Source: Phycisphaerales bacterium
GTDB taxonomy: Bacteria > Planctomycetota > Phycisphaerae > Phycisphaerales > SM1A02
DNA: 6,382 nucleotides
NCBI GenBank assembly: GCA_003520025.1
Contig: DOVP01000173.1
Span: 8,288 to 14,669, forward strand
Direction: 5' to 3'
The position numbers were made by a program, and so were the translations under genes. Positions within the stretch are counted from its first letter, which is position 1; each line of letters opens with the position of its first letter. The notes beneath the pieces were generated by a model that ran no database searches, was not told the DNA's origin, and was given only the letters and a program-made list of their open reading frames with translations. This document shows positions 1-4,833 of the stretch, piece by piece.

Positions 1-152
1 AGTCGCTGCTCGAGCGATGCTTTGGTGATGGCGTCAATGGGTCCACGGATCGGAATGACCGCTACGACGCTCGCCTTGCGGGCGGCCGGAATTGCCGCGG
101 TCATTTGTGTTGGCGCGACGACAAGCAGGATGGAGAAAACAAGACCGAACAT
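1..152 (-). CDS. N-terminus of a secreted protein, possibly NfeD/SppA-type membrane serine protease (partial)
   Basis: Only the first 50 codons are inside the window; the gene continues past position 1. The ATG at 152 follows an in-frame TAG four codons upstream, with a GTG directly before the ATG (155) as an alternative start, so the beginning of the frame is well bounded. Seen: a hydrophobic stretch at residues 2-13 and a signal-peptidase-like site around residues 18-20 (T-A-A), giving a likely Sec signal peptide without a positively charged N-region. Then comes a beta-strand-like segment VVAVIPIRGPID (residues 29-40). Known: NfeD/ClpP-like membrane proteases begin their mature part with a strand of the form VxVIPIxGxID, followed by a helix; here SLEQR fits the helix. 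The catalytic Ser/Lys region lies outside the window, so this assignment is inference from a short match. It starts 31 bp after the stop of pseudopilin A on the same strand with no terminator between, so it is probably co-transcribed. The Shine-Dalgarno is weak. Confidence 0.5.
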   Translation of the reverse strand, partial: MFGLVFSILLVVAPTQMTAAIPAARKASVVAVIPIRGPIDAITKASLEQR

Positions 153-183
153 CACCGGCGCAGGCTACCGCACACGAACCTGT

Positions 184-1188
184 TCAGTCGTGAAGTGGCG
201 TGAAGGTGATGTCGGATGGATTGAACTCTGATTCCGAGAACCACGAACTGGTGTCATTCTCATCGTAGTCCGTATGGGTCAGCAGAATATCCCTTCCAAG
301 AAGCCCCAGCGTTTGGCTTTGATAGGGAACATCGGGCTCGACATCGCCCTTGAAGATGTTGTCGGGCAGTGTCAAGCGGGACCCATCACTTTCGACCTTC
401 TCGTAGGTGGAACCCTGCGGATAGAACCCGTCGGCGATGTCGGTGTGGCCATCGGCGTAGACGAGGATGCCACGCCATGCCCCCGCCTTGGCCATCAGAA
501 ACGCGGTGTTCGATGCGGGCGTCGTGACCGTGCCATTGTCATCGACTTCTTCGTTGAGCAGTGTGGCATCGCCTTCAAGCGGCCCACGGGTTGCAACAAC
601 AACGAAAGACGAATCGCCTGGCCGATCCCACTGATCGCGGCGCCGTTCGCCAGCGAGCGGCATGATGGCGTAGGAGTTGTGGCAGTAACCAGCGTGCTGC
701 CCGAGCAGGTCGTTGGAGAAGCCTCGGTCCCACTTCTCGGTGTCATCTCCATCCGAAGCGCCGAGCACCTTGTAGTCATAACTGTCGTACGCATAGACAA
801 GGTCGCTGTACTCGTTTGGCGAAACGAGTTGCTCCGGCGAGAGCAGATTCTCCATGATGCAAAGGGAGAGTACAGAAGCATGGTCATTCCACAGAGCCTT
901 CTCGCGTCCGCTGCCCATGACAAATGGGTCACTTGAATCGACGCCGTTGCCGTTGACGTCGAATCGTTGACGTCTGACCAAACCCGGGATTGGGTAGGCG
1001 TTGTGATGCGAGGTGGCCCACGTTTTCCAAGCCGTATTCACGTCGCCGAGTTGTTTGCGTTCCTTCGCTTCACGGGCGGCTCCCTGCGCGCCGGAGAGGG
1101 ATGGCAGAATGATCGCCATGAGGATGGCGATGATCGTGATGACCACCAGCAGTTCAACGAGTGTAAAGGCGCGTATGCGGTGTGGCAT
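184..1188 (-). CDS. Prepilin-type leader protein (pseudopilin-like), paralogue A
   Basis: A 334-residue protein with a type IV prepilin leader: MPHRIRA then FTLVELLVVITIIAILMAI. Cleavage by a prepilin peptidase (PilD/GspO) is expected between A7 and F8, with the conserved Glu at +5 (E12). The hydrophobic helix is residues 8-30. Ala rather than Gly at -1 is a known but less common variant. The mature part is about 300 residues of soluble domain, longer than a typical major pseudopilin and similar in size to planctomycete DUF1559-like proteins. A clear H-X9-DG motif is missing; only a VYADGH segment (residues 243-248) recalls it. A D-x-N-x-N-G segment (77-82) looks like a metal-binding loop. 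The frame is open up to 1239, but that start lies inside the terminator hairpin, so I chose ATG 1188; ATG 1203 (12-residue leader) is the alternative. No strong Shine-Dalgarno is visible. It resembles gene B in several blocks: SPEQLVSP, WDRGF, LAGERRRDQW, VATRGP, LPDNIF and ITFTPL at the end. Likely location is the inner membrane/periplasm; specific role unknown. Confidence 0.88.
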   Translation of the reverse strand: MPHRIRAFTLVELLVVITIIAILMAIILPSLSGAQGAAREAKERKQLGDVNTAWKTWATSHHNAYPIPGLVRRQRFDVNGNGVDSSDPFVMGSGREKALWNDHASVLSLCIMENLLSPEQLVSPNEYSDLVYAYDSYDYKVLGASDGDDTEKWDRGFSNDLLGQHAGYCHNSYAIMPLAGERRRDQWDRPGDSSFVVVATRGPLEGDATLLNEEVDDNGTVTTPASNTAFLMAKAGAWRGILVYADGHTDIADGFYPQGSTYEKVESDGSRLTLPDNIFKGDVEPDVPYQSQTLGLLGRDILLTHTDYDENDTSSWFSESEFNPSDITFTPLHD

Positions 1189-1227
1189 GATCGGATTGCC
1201 CATGTAGGGAGCGTATGGAAAGGGACC

Positions 1228-1263
1228 GGAAAACAGCACCGCCCCGAAAATCGAGGCGGTGCT
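1228..1263 (-). terminator. Intrinsic terminator after pseudopilin B
   Basis: Read on the minus strand, AGCACCGCC-TCGA pairs with TCGG-GGCGGTGCT around a TTT loop. This makes a 13-bp stem (one T:G wobble, plus positions 1235-1263), followed by G and four T (1230-1233). The hairpin begins 16 bp after the stop codon of gene B and ends 40 bp before the start of gene A, so it is placed to end or attenuate transcription from B into A. The T-run is short, so termination may be partial. On the plus strand no T-run follows, and no plus-strand gene needs it. Confidence 0.75.
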
Positions 1264-1279
1264 GATGTCGGCATCGATC

Positions 1280-2413
1280 CTATTTAATCAGCGGATCGAA
1301 GGTCAGTCGTTTCGTGAGGAAGTACGCATCGGAACCATACCGCCAGTAGGTGTTGCCGCCACCAGGCAGGCACATCATGGCACCCATGCCCCAACTGCCC
1401 TCGGCGTTGGCGTTGTTGGTGTAACTGAGGAAGTTGTCGCTGGCGCCATGGCCATAGGTGTCTCCACCCGAATTCTCCTCGGGACTCCACTCTTGTGTGA
1501 ATTCACACTCGAACATGTTGTCCGGCATCGGCTTGCTGTATCCGCCGCCGTCTTCGAGTCCAGTCGTGTAGTGCTTGAACTCAATGAAGTTGTCCACGGT
1601 GGACACTGTGCCGTCGGAGGTGTACATGTGGCCATTCCACGTCTTGCGGGGGCCGAGATGTTCGAGTACGGGAGAAAACCTGAAGCCATCCCCGTCCAGA
1701 TTGGGTATGCCGTCAAGCAGATCGTCTGCATTTGTGACAGTCCCGTCATCATCCTGCCCGTTGGTCGTGCCACGTGTGGCGAAGAGCGGGACGATCGTCG
1801 TGGAGGCACCCATCCACTTCTTGTAGCGCCGACCGGCGAGCGTCTGATGGGCGTAGGAGGCGTGGTCAACTTCGTCGTCGTCGAGTTGACAATAGAAACC
1901 CGTGTCCCAGAAGCCCTCTGGAGATGTGAAGACGTTACCGACTGCATCGCCAGGGTTGAATGCGGAGTAGTCGTAGTCGGCAATGCCCCCGGCGGCGAGT
2001 TCCTCGACAGAGCCCTTGGCGCCTACCATCGGGTTGAGGTCAACCGGGCTGACGACGGTTTCGGGACTGAGGAACTTCATCATGATCATGACGGAGTACA
2101 GGCTCTCGGTGGAGTCCCAGCCCTTGCCCTCAAGGCCCTTGCCCGCGACATAGCCGTAGTTCCTGTTGCGGAACTTGTAGGGGCCCCGAGCAATCAAGCT
2201 CGGTCGGAGGAATCGATCGTCATAGTCTTCGGCCGAGTTGGTGGTGGCCATGCCGACGCCTTTGATGACGACTTTGTCGTGGGCGGCGTGGGAGTTGCGA
2301 AGGGCCGACGAGAGCGCTGGCAAGAGCAGCGCCATCAGAAGGCCGATGATGGCCACGACGATCATCAGTTCGACAATCGTGAAGCCTCGGCGGGGTTGGG
2401 GTCGTGTCTGCAT
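1280..2413 (-). CDS. Prepilin-type leader protein (pseudopilin-like), paralogue B
   Basis: A 377-residue protein with a canonical type IV prepilin leader: MQTRPQPRRG then FTIVELMIVVAIIGLLMALL. Expected cleavage is between G10 and F11, with Glu at +5 (E15) and the hydrophobic helix at 11-33. The open frame extends to 2473, but the ATG at 2413 is chosen because AGGAG sits 10 bp upstream and the resulting leader is of normal length; the longer form would place 20 extra residues before it. The soluble domain is rich in Gly, Asp and aromatic residues, with an acidic stretch at 220-243 (including DDDG and LDGDG, possible metal-binding loops) and a GHMYTSDG segment at 261-268 where DUF1559-like proteins carry their C-terminal H/DG motif. 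Cysteines are at 175, 303 and 348. It aligns with gene A along most of its length, so the two are probably tandem duplicates. It is the first gene of the leftward cluster. Likely a periplasm-facing inner-membrane pseudopilin or minor pilin; substrate and partners are unknown. Confidence 0.9.
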   Translation of the reverse strand: MQTRPQPRRGFTIVELMIVVAIIGLLMALLLPALSSALRNSHAAHDKVVIKGVGMATTNSAEDYDDRFLRPSLIARGPYKFRNRNYGYVAGKGLEGKGWDSTESLYSVMIMMKFLSPETVVSPVDLNPMVGAKGSVEELAAGGIADYDYSAFNPGDAVGNVFTSPEGFWDTGFYCQLDDDEVDHASYAHQTLAGRRYKKWMGASTTIVPLFATRGTTNGQDDDGTVTNADDLLDGIPNLDGDGFRFSPVLEHLGPRKTWNGHMYTSDGTVSTVDNFIEFKHYTTGLEDGGGYSKPMPDNMFECEFTQEWSPEENSGGDTYGHGASDNFLSYTNNANAEGSWGMGAMMCLPGGGNTYWRYGSDAYFLTKRLTFDPLIK

Positions 2414-2891
2414 GACCTTGAGTCTCCTGAGTGGGATATAGAACGGGATAAGGAATAAAAAGAACGATGACATGGTCTACCCACAGGGGGGTTTTCCATG
2501 AGAAACGCAGGGGGCGTTGACTCATGCCGCGGCGTAGTCCATGAAAGGAGATTCGCGTGGACCCCAACTGCGGTTTCGCCAAGGCACACTCTTGAGTGCA
2601 TCAATGCGAGGCGTCATACGGGCCGGACACGCTGCGACACTCCATACGCAGCAAACGGCTCGACAAATAGGGGAATTCGACGAAGTTCCATGCACATGGA
2701 GGACACTGGGTTGTCGACCGGGGAGCCGAATGAATGAAGGCCCGAAGGCCGATCGGCGTATGAGAACGGGAAGAACCTGTATATATGGACGCTGGACGCC
2801 CGGTCCGTCGGGGACACCCGACCTGTGAAGCGTACCGGGTCTTTGGAGCCAGTCAAGCCCCAAAGGCCGTGCCAGTACAAGGAATCTGACA
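2414..2891. other. 478-bp divergent intergenic region, hairpin-rich, no convincing protein gene
   Basis: This lies between the leftward pseudopilin cluster and the rightward RidA gene and must hold their promoters. Open frames of up to 136 codons on both strands have no recognisable motif and look like shadows. Seen: inverted repeats at 2631-2652 (GCTGCG/CGCAGC, 10-nt loop), 2687-2700 (TCCAT/ATGGA), 2739-2750 (GGCC-CGAA-GGCC), a 10-bp palindrome at 2748-2757, 2807-2822 (GTCGGG-GACA-CCCGAC) and 2841-2865 (CTTTGG/CCAAAG, 13-nt loop). An AT island TATATAT at 2780-2786 could be a -10 for the RidA gene, but no good -35 precedes it; if used, it would give a roughly 100-nt structured leader. No known riboswitch, tRNA, SRP RNA, tmRNA or RNase P signature was recognised. 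It may be plain spacer, a structured leader or a small RNA. Confidence 0.5.
2424..2428 (-). promoter_or_regulatory. Ribosome binding site of pseudopilin B
   Basis: AGGAG on the minus strand, 10 bp before the ATG at 2413. It decides the start: the upstream in-frame ATG at 2473 has no comparable site and would hide the prepilin leader behind 20 extra residues. Confidence 0.7.
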
Positions 2892-3359
2892 ATGAGCAAG
2901 GCTGAATCGACGCTCTTGGACATGGGAATCACGCTTCCAGAGGCTCCAAAGCCGGTTGCCGCCTATCTTCCGGTTCGGATTGCTGGTGGGTTGGCCTTTG
3001 TCAGCGGGCAGATACCGATGCGGGATGGCGTACTGCTCGCAAGCGGTCCAGTGCCTTCATCGGTCAGCCCCGACGATGCTGCGACTGCCGCCCGCTGCTG
3101 CGCGATCAATGCGTTGGCGGCATTGCGGGAGGCTCTCGGCGGTGATCTTGATCGCATCACGGGTGTGCTGCGGGTGGGTGTCTTTGTCGCCTCAGACGTC
3201 GACTTCCACGGTCAACCCGCCATCGCCGATGCCGTCAGCACCCTGCTCGTTGAGGTATTTGGCGAGGCTGGGCGGCATGCAAGGGCTGCAGTCGGATCGG
3301 TGTCCTTGCCGCTTGGCGCCACGGTGGAAGTGGAAATGGTGCTTGAATTGGGTGGTTGA
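2892..3359 (+). CDS. RidA family protein (YjgF/YER057c/UK114)
   Basis: A 155-residue protein of the RidA fold, in the subfamily of about 150 residues that starts with a 'LGxxLPxxxxP' segment (here MGITLPEAPKP, residues 11-21). Seen: VSGQIP at 37-42, AARCCAINALAALREALG at 66-83, VFVASDVDFHGQPAIADAVS at 97-116, FGEAGRHARAAVG at 123-135 and LPLGATVEVE at 139-148. R131 and E146 have the same 15-residue spacing as R105 and E120 of enterobacterial RidA, where the Arg binds the substrate carboxylate, so the active site seems intact. Family role: hydrolysis of reactive enamine/imine intermediates (such as 2-aminoacrylate) released by PLP enzymes, usually as a cytosolic trimer; members of this subfamily are less well characterised. 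AAGGA at 2879-2883, 8 bp before the ATG, supports the start. It is a single gene: upstream is the long spacer, and downstream the kinase gene converges with a 4-bp gap. Confidence 0.93.
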   Translation: MSKAESTLLDMGITLPEAPKPVAAYLPVRIAGGLAFVSGQIPMRDGVLLASGPVPSSVSPDDAATAARCCAINALAALREALGGDLDRITGVLRVGVFVASDVDFHGQPAIADAVSTLLVEVFGEAGRHARAAVGSVSLPLGATVEVEMVLELGG

Positions 3360-3363
3360 CGGG

Positions 3364-4743
3364 TTACTTCAAGGCGAAGACTGTCAACATCACGAGCAGC
3401 AGCACATTCAGCACGATGCTTGCGAGAAGCAGCGGCGACATGTTCGAATTGCCATTTCGGGGCTTGACTCGTAGTTCGGCCGGTTCTTCGCTGTCGATTG
3501 GGACGGCAAGGCCAGCCAGATCCAACTTTGGCTTCGCGATGACCGGCGATCGACCATCGGCGAGTCGCTGCAAGTCTTCCAGCAGGTCAGATGCCGATCG
3601 ATAACGGTCCGCTCGGTTCTTGGCGAGCATCATCTCGATGACTTGACAGAAGCCCGCCGAGAGCGACGGGTTGAGTTGGTCCGGCGGCTTGAGTTCCGTT
3701 TTGAGGTGCTGCCGCATGACATCGCTGGGGTTTTTGCCCGAAAACGGGACATGCCCGGTGACCATGTGATAGGCGGTGGCGCCGAGCCCATAGATGTCGG
3801 CGGGCGGGCCGATGTCCAGTTCGCCGCGGATCTGCTCGGGGCTGATGTAGAACGGTGTGCCGTAGGCGCGACCCTTTTCCTGTTCTGCTGCCTCCACATC
3901 CGCGAGATTCCGCGCGAGGCCCAGATCGGCCACCTTCACCTGCCCCGAAGGTGTGAGCATGAGATTCTTGGGTTTGATGTCCCGGTGAACGAAGCCCATC
4001 TGGTGGGCATGGTGAAGCGCCCCCGCCGCTTGGAGAAGCATCTCGATGGCATCCTTCTCGGGAATCCGATTCTGTTGCTGGATCCGCTCGTATACGGTGT
4101 CACCCTCGACGTACTCCATGACGAAGTAGTGATGCTCTCCCGAGTGGCCGACGTCGTAGGCCTGCACGATGTTGGGGTGGTTGAGCTTTGCCGCGGCGCG
4201 GCCTTCCTTGTAGAACCGATCGATGAAGTTCTGGTCTCGCGAAAATTTGGTAGGCAGCACCTTGATGGCAACGAGGCGATGCAGGCTGAGTTGCTCGGCG
4301 AGGAAGACCGTCGCCATGGCACCAGCGCCGAGTTTCTTCTTGATCTTGTAACCGTGAATCTTCTGCCCCGACTTGCGGGCGTCGAACTCCTTGCGGAGGC
4401 GACTCATCTGCCGGTCCGTCAGCAGATTGTGCTCGATCAGCAGATCCGAAAGCGTGCGGTCACCTTCCTCATCGCCGACTTGGACGCGGCACTGCTCCAA
4501 TTCGTCTTCGGTGACGAGGCCGGAGGCGACGACGATCTTGCCCAGTACCGTGTCGAAGCCGCCGGTGGTGGATCCGGCCTGCGATGCCGCTCCGCCGCCG
4601 ATCTCCTTCGGCCCGTCGGTGCTGCCAGGCAACTTTTTCTTCGGCTTCGGGGCCGGAGCCTGAGAGTCCGCCAAGGCGGGGATGTCGTCATCATCCGGTG
4701 GATTGATTGGTGTTGGTGGGCAAGTCATGGTAGTGCGAGGCAT
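3364..4743 (-). CDS. Hanks-type Ser/Thr protein kinase, tail-anchored, with GspE_N/MshEN-like N-terminal region
   Basis: A 459-residue kinase. Residues 1-62 are a Pro/Lys/Gly-rich, probably disordered segment. Residues 66-120 hold two helical repeats (LGKIVVASGLVTEDEL and LSDLLIEHNLLTDRQM) like the N-terminal domains of GspE/PilB-type ATPases. The kinase domain is about 131-395: Gly-rich loop LGAGAMATV (138-146, third Gly replaced by Ala), ATP-binding K161 in VAIK, helix-C E180, HRDIKPKN (253-260, catalytic D255), DLG (273-275) for the metal ion, GTP (295-297), SPE (301-303) and DIYGLG (316-321). All catalytic residues are present, so it should be active. A transmembrane helix at about 435-457 ends the protein, leaving almost no extracytoplasmic part; the kinase faces the cytoplasm. 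The activation loop contains almost no Ser/Thr. GAGGA at 4748-4752, only 4 bp before the ATG, supports this start over M6. It is divergent from the heptosyltransferase gene and convergent with the RidA gene. Substrates are unknown. Confidence 0.95.
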   Translation of the reverse strand: MPRTTMTCPPTPINPPDDDDIPALADSQAPAPKPKKKLPGSTDGPKEIGGGAASQAGSTTGGFDTVLGKIVVASGLVTEDELEQCRVQVGDEEGDRTLSDLLIEHNLLTDRQMSRLRKEFDARKSGQKIHGYKIKKKLGAGAMATVFLAEQLSLHRLVAIKVLPTKFSRDQNFIDRFYKEGRAAAKLNHPNIVQAYDVGHSGEHHYFVMEYVEGDTVYERIQQQNRIPEKDAIEMLLQAAGALHHAHQMGFVHRDIKPKNLMLTPSGQVKVADLGLARNLADVEAAEQEKGRAYGTPFYISPEQIRGELDIGPPADIYGLGATAYHMVTGHVPFSGKNPSDVMRQHLKTELKPPDQLNPSLSAGFCQVIEMMLAKNRADRYRSASDLLEDLQRLADGRSPVIAKPKLDLAGLAVPIDSEEPAELRVKPRNGNSNMSPLLLASIVLNVLLLVMLTVFALK

Positions 4744-4789
4744 CTTGTCCTCGGGGAGTCGAAGGCGGGCAGTATGATCGTCGCGGCCT

Positions 4790-4816
4790 TCAGTGACCAG
4801 TTCAAACGCTCACTGA
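4790..4816. promoter_or_regulatory. Inverted repeat in the kinase/heptosyltransferase divergent spacer (candidate operator)
   Basis: TCAGTGA (4790-4796) and TCACTGA (4810-4816) are perfect inverted 7-bp arms separated by 13 bp, so arm centres are 20 bp apart, about two helical turns. The repeat lies within the 90-bp spacer between two divergent start codons, a common position for a dimeric regulator site. TATGAT at 4773-4778 resembles a rightward -10 box but lacks a -35 at good spacing. Function is inferred from position only, and a chance repeat is possible. Confidence 0.3.
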
Positions 4817-4833
4817 TTCCACAATGATCATAT

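Noticed and set aside
274..936. 220-codon plus-strand open frame opposite pseudopilin A
   Set aside because: No motif, no ribosome site, and it overlaps a well-supported gene in antisense.
1189..1239. Longer start for pseudopilin A
   Set aside because: The extended start at 1239 lies inside the terminator hairpin and would place 17 extra residues before the prepilin leader.
1259..2458. 399-codon plus-strand open frame opposite pseudopilin B
   Set aside because: The minus strand encodes a clear prepilin leader with a ribosome site; the plus frame has no recognisable motif and is the usual long antisense shadow in GC-rich coding DNA.
2435..2462. Minus-strand promoter (TATATC with an upstream TTCTTT) for pseudopilin B
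   Set aside because: The -35 fits poorly, and transcription would start on top of the ribosome site at 2424-2428.
2480..2495. Possible plus-strand terminator (ACCC...GGGT followed by TTTT)
   Set aside because: The stem is only 4 bp and no plus-strand gene ends there.
2414..2891. tRNA, tmRNA, SRP RNA, integron attC or known riboswitch in the spacer
   Set aside because: No T-loop, conserved core or R''/R' motif was recognised on either strand by eye.
2522..2932. 136-codon minus-strand frame covering the spacer and the RidA start
   Set aside because: Rich in Arg/Pro/Ser as expected of random GC-rich translation, no family match, and it overlaps the RidA start.
3643..4827. 394-codon plus-strand open frame opposite the kinase
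   Set aside because: The kinase on the minus strand has every catalytic motif; the opposite frame shows no family signature and follows from codon bias.
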